In this document: positions 53,025 to 61,258 of the stretch, one piece after another
Layout: every line of letters starts with the position of its first letter
Position numbering within the stretch: position 1 is the stretch's first letter
Assembly: GCF_000520015.2 (NCBI RefSeq)
Contig: NZ_CP007044.2
Location: 3,720,001 to 3,784,000, forward strand
DNA length: 64,000 nt
Reading direction: 5' to 3'
Source: Chania multitudinisentens RB-25
GTDB taxonomy: Bacteria; Pseudomonadota; Gammaproteobacteria; Enterobacterales; Enterobacteriaceae
Position numbers and translations under genes: made by a program
Notes under the pieces: generated by a model
The model's input: only the letters and a program-made list of their open reading frames with translations
Told to the model about the DNA's origin: nothing
Database searches by the model: none

Positions 53025-53489
53025 ATGATCAAGCGTCTTTTCACCATTGTTCTCGTCGGAATCGCGCTAGCAGGTTGTGCCGACCCAACAACCTCTGGTG
53101 ATGTATATTCAGCCACTGATGCCAAGCGTGTACAGACGGTGACTTTTGGCACCTTAGTATCGGTGCGCCCGGTACAGATTCAGGGCAGTGATACGGCCAA
53201 CACGATCGGCACCATCGGTGGCGCGGTTCTGGGTGGTTTCCTGGGAAATACCATCGGGGGGGGTACAGGCCGCAGCCTGGCAACCGCCGCAGGTGCCGTT
53301 GCGGGCGGCGTTGTCGGTAATAGTATTGGTAGCGTCGCTGCCCGTACTAATGGCGTTGAACTGGAAATCAGAACCGATAACAGAGAAAACATTATCGTTG
53401 TACAGAGAGCCGGTTCGACTCAGTTCAGCCCAGGCCAGCGCGTGCGTATGGCGCAAAACGGCAGCACTGTGACCGTTTCACCACTGTAA
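53025..53489 (+). CDS. slyB: Outer membrane lipoprotein SlyB
   Basis: A 154-residue lipoprotein with signal peptide and lipobox ALAGC (Cys18). The centre is a glycine zipper (GGAVLGGFLGNTIGGGTGRS, AGGVVGNSIGS), typical of the rickettsial 17-kDa antigen family. In E. coli it stabilises outer-membrane proteins under envelope stress in the PhoPQ response. A hairpin follows the gene, then convergent slyA. Confidence 0.95.
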   Translation: MIKRLFTIVLVGIALAGCADPTTSGDVYSATDAKRVQTVTFGTLVSVRPVQIQGSDTANTIGTIGGAVLGGFLGNTIGGGTGRSLATAAGAVAGGVVGNSIGSVAARTNGVELEIRTDNRENIIVVQRAGSTQFSPGQRVRMAQNGSTVTVSPL

Positions 53490-53505
53490 TTCTTTTTCGT
53501 GGGTA

Positions 53506-53532
53506 AAGCTGGAGGCTCAAAGCCTCCGCTTT
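53506..53532. terminator. Terminator between slyB and slyA
   Basis: GGAGGC-TCAAA-GCCTCC with outer AAAGC/GCTTT extension, then CAATTTTG on the plus strand. Confidence 0.7.
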
Positions 53533-53579
53533 CAATTTTGATGTTGCATAAAAATGATTTGCTACCATCACTAAATTTA

Positions 53580-54017
53580 TTATTTTTCTTGCAGCTCAGT
53601 GATGTTTTGTTCAAGTTTATCAAGCAGGCTTATTAAAACTTTTACTTCATCTGTTGAAATACCGTTGAGGATTTCTCCTCTTGTTGAGGTAATCACATTA
53701 TCCACTTCCTGAATAATAGGTTCGGCTGCCTCTGTCAGTTTGATGCGCTTTGCACGCCGATCATTCGCGCAGGTGTGGCGGGTGATCAACCCTTTATCTT
53801 CCAGCTGATCCAGCGTTCGAACCAAAGAAGGCTGCTCAATGCCAATCGCTTTTGCAAGCTGAATTTGCGATTGCTCAGGCGGTAAACGGTTAATATTATA
53901 CAAAGTTACCCAATGTGTTTGCGTGAGATGCAAGGGTTTGAGCCGATGATCAATCAACGCTCGCCAGACACGAACTAATCGTGCTAAATCTGAACCTAAT
54001 GTAGATTCCACTTTCAC
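53580..54017 (-). CDS. slyA: Transcriptional regulator SlyA (MarR family)
   Basis: A 145-residue MarR-family winged-helix dimer that counteracts H-NS at stress and virulence genes. It matches SlyA: SDLARLVRVWRALIDHRLKP, LTQTHWVTLYNINRLPPEQS, the recognition helix IEQPSLVRTLDQLEDKGLIT, and the wing HTCANDRRAKRIKLTEAA. The gene is divergent from ydhIJK and has a perfect SlyA palindrome just upstream. Confidence 0.96.
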   Translation of the reverse strand: MKVESTLGSDLARLVRVWRALIDHRLKPLHLTQTHWVTLYNINRLPPEQSQIQLAKAIGIEQPSLVRTLDQLEDKGLITRHTCANDRRAKRIKLTEAAEPIIQEVDNVITSTRGEILNGISTDEVKVLISLLDKLEQNITELQEK

Positions 54018-54026
54018 CTCCTTATA

Positions 54027-54040
54027 ATTAGCATGCTAAT
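54027..54040. promoter_or_regulatory. SlyA binding site
   Basis: ATTAGCATGCTAAT is a perfect 14-base palindrome ten bases from the slyA start and matches the SlyA consensus TTAGCAAGCTAA closely. It suits autoregulation and control of ydhIJK. Confidence 0.75.
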
Positions 54041-54192
54041 ATTGTATTCCAAAGTGTAGACCATTTTGATTAAGCTATATTAAAAATACAAATGTATATA
54101 ATCTATATTGTAAAAGTCACCACTAAACTTCTCAGTCATTGGTTATCCTCTGTGCGGATATCTTTCCATATTCACTCATAGGGATTGTTAAC

Positions 54193-54429
54193 GTGAATAC
54201 ATCTTGGCCTCATCCTGCATCTCCCCTCACCGATTTGGTGCTTGGTGCATCACTTTATTTCCCCCCAATATTTAAAGCATTCTTACTCGGATTGATGTTT
54301 TGGCTGCTGATTCATCACCTGCTGCGTGATTGGATTTATTCCGGTGAAATCTGGCATCCCATGTTGATGGACTTATCCATTTTCGTCATTGCCGTCAGTG
54401 GCTCTCTGTGGATTTTAGCAAGTTGGTAA
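54193..54429 (+). CDS. ydhI: DUF1656 inner-membrane protein YdhI
   Basis: A 78-residue membrane protein with two hydrophobic helices (FPPIFKAFLLGLMFWLLIHH and the C-terminal segment). A GTG start at 54193 gives the same length as E. coli YdhI. LTDLVLGASLYFPP and WHPMLMDLSIFVI match. It is the first gene of ydhIJK, a presumed AaeXAB-like efflux unit for aromatic acids, next to slyA. Confidence 0.9.
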   Translation: MNTSWPHPASPLTDLVLGASLYFPPIFKAFLLGLMFWLLIHHLLRDWIYSGEIWHPMLMDLSIFVIAVSGSLWILASW

Positions 54430-54432
54430 CTC

Positions 54433-55296
54433 ATGAATCATAAAACACTAAAATACTTCTCAACGGTTATTGTGTGTGCTATTGCCCTCTATGCAGGTTG
54501 GTGGTTATGGAATAGCTATATGCAATCCCCATGGACACGCGATGGGAAAGTACGCGCAGAGCTCGTCAATATCACTTCGGAAGTTTCTGGTAGGTTAGAG
54601 AAAATTAATGTTCGTGACAATCAGTTCATCCCTGCGGGAAGTCTGATTTTTAGTATCGACCCCGTGCCTTATCAAATCGCCTTAGATAATGCGGAGGCTG
54701 CATTGGCAAAAGCACAGTCGGAACTGGCTAAATCCGAACATGAAGCCGCCCGCCGCCGCAATTTGCCACACAGCGTTATTTCCTCTGAAGATTTAGATGA
54801 ATCCAATTTAACCGCAGAGGCCATGAAAGCCGCTTATAAAGCCGCACAGGCCAATCTGGAACAAGCCAAGTGGAATTTAAGCAAGACAAGAATTTATGCA
54901 CCAACGGATGGCTATATTACCAATTTGCAGGCGCGTGTCGGTAACTACGCCACTGCGGGTATCCCGTTGGTCGCCCTGTTGGATATTCACTCATTCTATG
55001 TGCTCGGCTATTTTGAAGAGACCAAACTGCGGCATATAAAAGAAGGCCGTAAAGCCGATATCGTCTTATATAACGGCAACATTCCTTTACAGGGACAAGT
55101 AGAAAGCATTGGCCGGGCGATTTATGATCAGAGCGTAGAAAACAGCAGCGATTTATTAATGGACGTGAAACCGAATGTCCCCTGGATTCGTTTGGCACAA
55201 CGGGTGCCAGTGAGGATAAAACTGCTCAATGTACCGGATGATTTACCTCTGGTGGCAGGCACAACCTGCACCATTTCAATTCATACTCAGGATTGA
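54433..55296 (+). CDS. ydhJ: Membrane fusion protein YdhJ (HlyD/EmrA-like)
   Basis: A 287-residue periplasmic adaptor. It has an N-terminal membrane helix (8-27), SPWTRDGKVRAELVNITSEV, a lipoyl-like segment and a short coiled coil (EAALAKAQSELAKSEHEAAR), and LVALLDIHSFYVLGYFEETK in the barrel. It lies three bases after ydhI and before ydhK, which encodes the partner permease. Confidence 0.94.
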   Translation: MNHKTLKYFSTVIVCAIALYAGWWLWNSYMQSPWTRDGKVRAELVNITSEVSGRLEKINVRDNQFIPAGSLIFSIDPVPYQIALDNAEAALAKAQSELAKSEHEAARRRNLPHSVISSEDLDESNLTAEAMKAAYKAAQANLEQAKWNLSKTRIYAPTDGYITNLQARVGNYATAGIPLVALLDIHSFYVLGYFEETKLRHIKEGRKADIVLYNGNIPLQGQVESIGRAIYDQSVENSSDLLMDVKPNVPWIRLAQRVPVRIKLLNVPDDLPLVAGTTCTISIHTQD

Positions 55297-55299
55297 CCG

Positions 55300-57333
55300 G
55301 TGAACCTGCCTTTTCTGGAATGGAAACAGACTCCCTGGGGAAAAGCCACGGGTGGACAATGGCGTTATGCATTGCGTAACTCGCTGGCTATGTGTCTCGC
55401 GTTATGGGTCGCCTTCGTTCTGCAACTCAGCGAACCCTATTGGGCTCTGACCTCTGCCGCGGTGGTCAGTTTCCCGACGGTGGGTGGTGTGATCAGTAAA
55501 AGTATTGGCCGGATTTTTGGCAGCCTGATTGGCGCGATGGCCTCTCTGATCATTGCCGGTCATGGCCTGAACGATCCTTGGCTGTTTACGTTGTCGATTG
55601 CCACTTGGTTGGGGCTATGTACCTACATTTCCAATCACTATCAAAATAACGTTTCCTATGCTTTTGCTCTGGCGGGCTATACCGCTGCCATCATCGTGTT
55701 CAGTACGGTGAATGTCACCGATACGCAGGAGATCTTTGATATCGCCCAGGCACGTGTCTGCGAGGTGATTACCGGCATTTTATGTGCTGGGTTGATGATG
55801 ATGATCCTGCCTAGCACTTCGGACGGCGAAACGCTGCTTATCTCACTGCGGAGCATGCATTTACGGCTCTTGGAACATGCGGCAATGCTGTGGCAACCGG
55901 AAGTCAGCCTGCGGATACGGGCTTCACACGAGGGCGTGATTGGTCAGATCCTGACGCTGAACGTCTTGCGCATTCAGGCTTTCTGGAGCCACTATCGGCT
56001 GCGCCGCCAAAACAACCTGCTCAACTACCTGCTGCACCAGCAATTGCGTATGACCAGCGTGATTTCCAGCCTGCGGCGCATGTTGCTGAACTGGCCGGAT
56101 CAACCGGCAAACCTGGCACCGGTGTTAGAACAACTACTAAAGGAACTGCACAATCCCGGCACCGATAAATACCGGCTGGCGCGCATCCTGCAACTCCTCA
56201 CGCCACCGGCTCCTGCCGATTATCGCCACCGTGCTTTTTTCCTGCGGTTACGGCATTTCTGCTGGCTTTATCTGCGTTGCAGCCGTGGGTTACAGCAGCT
56301 GGAAAATGCACCTCGGATCAATAATATCGCTCCGCCGCGTGTCACGGCACTGGCTCACCATACCGACAGTTATGAAGCCGCCTACAATGGGTTGCGCACT
56401 TTTTTATGCATCCTGCTCGGTTGCGCTTATTGGATCAGCACCCAATGGGATGCGGGGAGTTCAGCGCTAACCTTGATCGCCATCAGTTGCGTACTCTATT
56501 CATCCACACCTTCGCCAATCAAATCCATCACCACTCTGCTAAAAGCCGTCTCTTTGCTGTTCGTTTTCTGCTTTGTGATGAAGTTCGGCCTGATGATCCA
56601 GATTGATGATTTCTGGGTATTTTGTGCCTTTTTGTTGCCGATTTTGGTGACGATGCAGATGATGAAATTACAGCATCCCCTTTATGCGCCACTGTGGGGC
56701 CAGTTAATCGTGTTTATGGGGTCATTTCTCGCCATCACTAATCCCCCCAGCTATGACTATCAATCCTTTATGAACGACAGTATCGGCAAGATTGTTGGAG
56801 TATTGCTGGCCGGGCTGGCGTTCCAAATCCTGCGCCCCAGCTCAGATAAACGCAAAAGCCAGCGTATTATTCGCGCACTGCGTCGTGAATTTATCGATCA
56901 GTTGAGCAAAAAACCGCAGCAGAGCGAAAGCCTGTTTGAATCCCGTATCTACCACCGTATCAACCAGTTGAGTCAAAGCCAGGATCAGGAAGCCCGTACC
57001 TGGGTATTGCGTTGGGGAGTGGTGTTGTTGAACTGTAGCCATATCGTTTGGCACTTACGCGAATGGCAAACCCGTTCAGATCCCCTGTTGGCCGTGCGTG
57101 ACGTCTGTCTTCGTCACCTTAAGGGCATCATCACAGAAAAAGGTGTGCAACACCGCTCATTGGATGCAACGCTGCAAGAACTGCAACGTATGAGTAACGT
57201 GCTTGCGCACCACCCAGAACAGGCCGCACGCGATTTAGCTGGGCTGATTTGGCGGCTCTACTGTTCACTGCAACAGCTACAGCAAGCAATTTCACCGCCA
57301 GAGATAACAGAAATGACGTCCGCGACATCTTAA
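55300..57333 (+). CDS. ydhK: FUSC/AaeB-family efflux permease YdhK
   Basis: A 677-residue inner-membrane protein of the aromatic acid exporter (FUSC) family. It has two sets of hydrophobic segments (about residues 25-170 and 365-510), separated by cytosolic domains. N-terminal RYALRNSLAMCLALWVAFVL and YWALTSAAVVSFPTVGGVIS are typical. It forms an operon with ydhIJ. The exported substrate is not established. Confidence 0.94.
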   Translation: MNLPFLEWKQTPWGKATGGQWRYALRNSLAMCLALWVAFVLQLSEPYWALTSAAVVSFPTVGGVISKSIGRIFGSLIGAMASLIIAGHGLNDPWLFTLSIATWLGLCTYISNHYQNNVSYAFALAGYTAAIIVFSTVNVTDTQEIFDIAQARVCEVITGILCAGLMMMILPSTSDGETLLISLRSMHLRLLEHAAMLWQPEVSLRIRASHEGVIGQILTLNVLRIQAFWSHYRLRRQNNLLNYLLHQQLRMTSVISSLRRMLLNWPDQPANLAPVLEQLLKELHNPGTDKYRLARILQLLTPPAPADYRHRAFFLRLRHFCWLYLRCSRGLQQLENAPRINNIAPPRVTALAHHTDSYEAAYNGLRTFLCILLGCAYWISTQWDAGSSALTLIAISCVLYSSTPSPIKSITTLLKAVSLLFVFCFVMKFGLMIQIDDFWVFCAFLLPILVTMQMMKLQHPLYAPLWGQLIVFMGSFLAITNPPSYDYQSFMNDSIGKIVGVLLAGLAFQILRPSSDKRKSQRIIRALRREFIDQLSKKPQQSESLFESRIYHRINQLSQSQDQEARTWVLRWGVVLLNCSHIVWHLREWQTRSDPLLAVRDVCLRHLKGIITEKGVQHRSLDATLQELQRMSNVLAHHPEQAARDLAGLIWRLYCSLQQLQQAISPPEITEMTSATS

Positions 57334-57397
57334 CGCAAACTGCGTTGCCGCCAGGATGGGCTTAGCTCCCTGCGGCTTCGCGTAATAGAGAAGGTTT

Positions 57398-57919
57398 TTA
57401 CTTAATCACACCGCAAGCAAAACGATCGCCACCACCACCTAACGGCTTCGGATGGTCGGAATGGTTGTCGCCACCCGCATGAACCATCAGAGCCTTGCCT
57501 TCGATTTCACTGATTTTCTTCAAACGCGGGGCCAGAACCGGATCGCTCGCCATACCATCGCCCGTCACATAGATGGCGGGCAAATCGCCCAAATGCCCAT
57601 CGCCATAAGGGCCAAGGTGTTTACCGGTATTTTGCGGGTCAAAATGCCCACCCGCCGCCAAGGCCGCAACCGCTTTCGCGTCTTTCATCCCCGGTTCACA
57701 GCTGCCCTTCTCATGCACGTGGAAACCGTGTACCCCACCAGGCAACGCACTGAGTTGCGGAGTGAACAACAGGCCGTAAGGCGTTTCACTGATAGTGATT
57801 TTGCCAATGTCCTGACCAATTCCCTGGGCAGTCACCAGATTCATTTCAACTTCAACCGTTGCCGCCTGCGCAACGCCACAGGCCATTAGGCCTAATGCCG
57901 CACACCAATAACGTTTCAT
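57398..57919 (-). CDS. sodC: Periplasmic Cu,Zn superoxide dismutase SodC
   Basis: A 173-residue dismutase converting superoxide to peroxide and oxygen in the periplasm. The ATG at 57919 is preceded by GGAGG. The signal peptide ends in GVAQA-A. Copper/zinc ligands lie in GVHGFHVHEKGSCEPG, GGHFDPQNTGKHLGPYGDGH and LMVHAGGDNHSDHP. The conserved Cys pair is Cys in KGSC and in DRFACGVIK. It has the same neighbour genes as in E. coli. Confidence 0.97.
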   Translation of the reverse strand: MKRYWCAALGLMACGVAQAATVEVEMNLVTAQGIGQDIGKITISETPYGLLFTPQLSALPGGVHGFHVHEKGSCEPGMKDAKAVAALAAGGHFDPQNTGKHLGPYGDGHLGDLPAIYVTGDGMASDPVLAPRLKKISEIEGKALMVHAGGDNHSDHPKPLGGGGDRFACGVIK

Positions 57920-58105
57920 CAATCAACCTCCATGCGATAGTTGTAACAGAGTTTCCAGTATAGAATTTATAAAAAATTAAGCAATTTTCTTTAAATTCAA
58001 ATGACTAAATACGGTTTTTTACAATTACTCCGTGCTTCAAACCCGCCATAACCTATACAGGTATTGCGTATTGAATTCAGTGATAAGCAAAACTGAATTT
58101 ATTGC

Positions 58106-59002
58106 TTAGGGTACATCGTAGCCCAATGCCGCTTTGCGAATACGGAACCATTGCTGGCGGCTCAACGCCAGTTCTTCTGCACGCAATGCTGAACGCACAC
58201 GTTCGATTTTGCCAGAGCCGATAATCGGCAAAGGTGCTGACGGCAAGCGCATTACCCAGGCATAAACCACTTGTTCAATGGTTTCGGCACCCGTTTCTTG
58301 GGCCACCTTTTGTAATTCATCACGCAGCGGCTGGAATTCCGCATCGCTGAACAACCGCCCCCCTGCCAGGCACGACCAGGCCATCGGTTTGATACGCAGT
58401 TGCTGGCACTGATCCAAGGTTCCATCCAGGATCGCAAGCTGATGAATGGGGGAGATTTCAACCTGATTGGTTACCAGCGAGAACGGCAGGCGCGACTGTA
58501 ACAAGGTAAACTGTGCCGGAGTGAAATTGGAGACACCGAAATAACGCACCTTGCCACTTTTATGCAATGCTACAAAAGCTTCAGCCACCTCGTCAGCATC
58601 CATCAGCGGATCAGGGCGATGGATCAACAGCAAATCCAGATAGTCGGTATGCAGATTGGTCAACGACTGCTCAGCACTCTGTACGATATGAGCCCGATCG
58701 GTAATGTAATGGCCTATCGGGTTGCCTGGCTTGGCGGTGGTCGCAATGCCGCATTTCGATACCAATTCCATGCCTTGGCGCACCGAGGGCTTCAGTTTAA
58801 TCGCTTCACCAAAGGCCTGTTCACAAGCATAGCCTCCATAAATATCCGCATGATCCGCCGTCGTCACCCCCAATTCGATATGTTGTTCAATAAATGCCAA
58901 CAATTGCTGCGGTGACATTTCCCACTCCATCAAGCGCCAGTAGCCGCAAATCATGCGTGAAAATTCAGGCCCCTGCGGTGCGAGCTTAATGCGATTTGCC
59001 AT
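58106..59002 (-). CDS. ydhF: Aldo-keto reductase YdhF
   Basis: A 298-residue NADPH-dependent oxidoreductase matching E. coli YdhF along its whole length: ICGYWRLMEWEMSPQQLLAF, GVTTADHADIYGGYACEQAF (catalytic Asp and Tyr), ELVSKCGIATTAKPGN (Lys), LDLLLIHRPDPLMDADEVAE (His), and GSGKIERVRSAL for the cofactor phosphate. The physiological substrate is unknown. Confidence 0.95.
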   Translation of the reverse strand: MANRIKLAPQGPEFSRMICGYWRLMEWEMSPQQLLAFIEQHIELGVTTADHADIYGGYACEQAFGEAIKLKPSVRQGMELVSKCGIATTAKPGNPIGHYITDRAHIVQSAEQSLTNLHTDYLDLLLIHRPDPLMDADEVAEAFVALHKSGKVRYFGVSNFTPAQFTLLQSRLPFSLVTNQVEISPIHQLAILDGTLDQCQQLRIKPMAWSCLAGGRLFSDAEFQPLRDELQKVAQETGAETIEQVVYAWVMRLPSAPLPIIGSGKIERVRSALRAEELALSRQQWFRIRKAALGYDVP

Positions 59003-59099
59003 TTTTAAATCCCCATCCAGTATTTTTCGCCAGCATACACAACCCCCTACGGCGTAGGAAGCAGCAAAGCGGCCTTATCAGGCGCAGATCGGGAAACAT

Positions 59100-59339
59100 T
59101 TAAAAAAGTGAGGGTTGTTCTGGCGGTATTTCATCAGTTTGTTTACTGACGCGATGCAGGCGTAAATAGCGTTGGCGGCACAAGCGCAAAACATCGCGTT
59201 TTTGCGTATCGTTCATTTGCATCCAACCAAAGCGTTCCTCACGGCTACGCAGGCAGCCACGGCAAAAACCGCGTTCATCAGCCTGACAAATGCCTCGGCA
59301 CGGGCTGGGGATGTCAAAAAACTCAAGTTGCTGCGCCAC
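59100..59339 (-). CDS. ydhL: DUF1289 protein YdhL
   Basis: A 79-residue protein with the DUF1289 four-cysteine pattern, SPCRGICQADERGFCRGCLR, probably a small metal-binding site. The following RSREERFGWMQMNDTQKRDV matches E. coli YdhL. It lies downstream of ydhF-type genes in the conserved block. Function unknown. Confidence 0.9.
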   Translation of the reverse strand: MAQQLEFFDIPSPCRGICQADERGFCRGCLRSREERFGWMQMNDTQKRDVLRLCRQRYLRLHRVSKQTDEIPPEQPSLF

Positions 59340-59413
59340 ACATCCTCCTGCGTTTTAGGCAGTATTCCATGATAGGCCGTTATCACCTGGAGGATAACGA
59401 GCATGACCTAATG

Positions 59414-60343
59414 CTAATTGAAGACGCCCTCTGCGCCGCTGGCAAGTGGCTTTTCGCCATGACGACGAAAATAATCGCGCAGATAATGCAATGCCTGCCG
59501 GGTTTTCTCCGGCAGCACCCGCTCCTGCGTCAACGCGTGCAGGCGGAATGCCGCAGGCCGCCATTCCGGCAGCAAAGCTATCAACTCCCCTCGGCGCAGC
59601 TCATCGCTGATTTCATACAGCGGCTGACCGGAGATGCCCAACCCTCTCCGGGTAAAAGCCCGCATCACGTTCATGCTGCCGCTGACAATCTGCCCGGCAG
59701 CCAGCCGCAGCTTGAAGGTTTCACCAGACTGGTGATGCAAACTGAGATGAAAACCTTGGTTACTGCCGGTGATCCAGCGGTGCTGCACCAAATCCTGCGG
59801 CGTTTCGGGCACACCATACTGGCTGAGGTAGCGCGGGGCAGCACACAGTACCAACGGCCATGCGCTCAGGTGATGAGCAATCAAACTGGTATCCGCCAGT
59901 TGCAAATTCACCCGCAGCGAAATATCCACGCGCTGTTCGATCATATCCACCACCTGATCGTCTGCCAGAATGCGCAATGTCAATTTGGGATGAGCCAACA
60001 ACAGCGGCGCCAGCGCTTCCGCCAATGGCCCACTGCCGATACCGACGGTGGTAGCAATACGTAACTCCCCCACCAACGTATCCCGTAACTCCGCAAGCCG
60101 CTGTTCCGCACGCTGCGCTTCCTGCCACATGGCTTCACAACCGGGATAGAAGGCTTCTCCGGCTTCTGTCAGTGCCAGACGGCGGGTTGAACGGTGCAAC
60201 AATGGCACCCCAAGCGTTTTTTCCAGAGAACGCATATGCTGGCTGACGGCCGAAGGCGTCATGCCCAATCTGTGGGCCGCACCGGCAAAAGAGCCTTCTG
60301 CTACCACGGTAGCAAACACCGCCATGCGGTTTAATTTGTCCAT
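59414..60343 (-). CDS. LysR-family transcriptional regulator
   Basis: A 309-residue LTTR. The HTH at residues 1-60 reads MDKLNRMAVFATVVAEGSFA, GMTPSAVSQHMRSLEKTLG and LLHRSTRRLALTEAGEAFY. The effector domain (LVGELRIATTVGIGSGPLAE) is of the DmlR/YafC-like type. It is divergent from an NAD(P)-binding oxidoreductase that it probably controls; TACTTAA (60357) and TTAAGTA (60402) are loosely inverted in the spacer. Inducer unknown. Confidence 0.88.
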   Translation of the reverse strand: MDKLNRMAVFATVVAEGSFAGAAHRLGMTPSAVSQHMRSLEKTLGVPLLHRSTRRLALTEAGEAFYPGCEAMWQEAQRAEQRLAELRDTLVGELRIATTVGIGSGPLAEALAPLLLAHPKLTLRILADDQVVDMIEQRVDISLRVNLQLADTSLIAHHLSAWPLVLCAAPRYLSQYGVPETPQDLVQHRWITGSNQGFHLSLHHQSGETFKLRLAAGQIVSGSMNVMRAFTRRGLGISGQPLYEISDELRRGELIALLPEWRPAAFRLHALTQERVLPEKTRQALHYLRDYFRRHGEKPLASGAEGVFN

Positions 60344-60482
60344 TACTGTGAAGTTTTACTTAATAAAGAAAGCATCAATATGGCACTAATCAACGCCGTT
60401 GTTAAGTACTACAGTATCTTCAGCGCACCAAACCTGAACCGTTTGGCAAACACACTGAATCTTATTTCACAGGAGAAAACGA

Positions 60483-61124
60483 ATGAAAGTCGTCATTATT
60501 GGAGCAACCGGTTTTGTTGGCCGCCGTGTAGTGGATGAAGCTCTGGCTCGTGGCTTGACCGTTACCGCGATTGCCCGCCAGAAAAAAGATCTGCCCGATA
60601 ACGCTAATCTGACTATCGCGCTTGGCGATGTGGCTGATACTGAATGGCTGACAAAGCAGCTCACGGGCCAAGATGCCGTGATCAGTGCTTATAACCCCGG
60701 CTGGGCGGAAGATGATCTGTATGAAAAAACGGCTAAAGGTGCACAACAGATTTTGCAAGCGGTAAAGGAATCCGCGGTAACACGCCTGTTGTACGTTGGC
60801 GGAGCCGGTAGCCTGGAAGTAGCCCCCGGCGTTGAGCTGGTTGATACCCCACAATTCCCGGCCAACATCCGCCCGGCAGCCCTGGCAGTGCGTGACTTGC
60901 GCAACAAATTAAAAACCGAAACTCAGTTGGATTGGACCTATCTTTCCCCTGCCGCCTTGCTGGAGCCGGGTAAACGCACCGGGCAATTCCGTTTGGGAAC
61001 CACTCAACTGCTGATGAATGGCCAGGCTCCTGCCAGCATTTCTGTAGAAGATCTGGCCGTAGCCATTATTGACGAAATCGAAACCCCGCAGTTTACCAAA
61101 GCACAATTTACTGCGGCCTATTGA
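60483..61124 (+). CDS. NAD(P)H-binding SDR-like oxidoreductase
   Basis: A 213-residue atypical SDR (NmrA/YwnB-like). The dinucleotide motif GATGFVG is at residues 8-14, followed by VTAIARQKKDL. Other blocks are YNPGWAEDDLYEKTAKGAQQ, VTRLLYVGGAGSLEV and WTYLSPAALLEPGKRTG. ACAGGAG precedes the start. It is probably regulated by the divergent LysR gene. Substrate unknown. Confidence 0.88.
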   Translation: MKVVIIGATGFVGRRVVDEALARGLTVTAIARQKKDLPDNANLTIALGDVADTEWLTKQLTGQDAVISAYNPGWAEDDLYEKTAKGAQQILQAVKESAVTRLLYVGGAGSLEVAPGVELVDTPQFPANIRPAALAVRDLRNKLKTETQLDWTYLSPAALLEPGKRTGQFRLGTTQLLMNGQAPASISVEDLAVAIIDEIETPQFTKAQFTAAY

Positions 61125-61188
61125 TCGGTACACGGCTGCCCTTTCGCAGCCGCTTTCCTGCGGCCTCTCGCCCGTAGTGCGCTGAATA

Positions 61189-61205
61189 TTTAAGGTTATC
61201 TTAAG
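61189..61205. promoter_or_regulatory. PmrA (BasR)-type box
   Basis: TTTAAG-GTTAT-CTTAAG is a hexamer-N5-hexamer repeat matching the PmrA pattern (C/T)TTAA(G/T)-N5-(C/T)TTAA(G/T). It lies 53 bases before the EptA-like gene, a family typically controlled by PmrAB. Confidence 0.7.
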
Positions 61206-61258
61206 TTTCGCCGTGTAGATTCCAACGTACTACACAACGGCTGGACTCTGATTTGGCA

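Noticed and set aside
57940..57947. GTTGTAAC resembling the Ter core
   Set aside because: The flanking bases do not match the Ter consensus, including the C6-side sequence needed for locking; eight bases are expected by chance.
59369..60064. A 231-codon plus-strand frame inside the LysR gene
   Set aside because: The minus-strand LysR protein is clearly coding; this frame has no recognisable domain.
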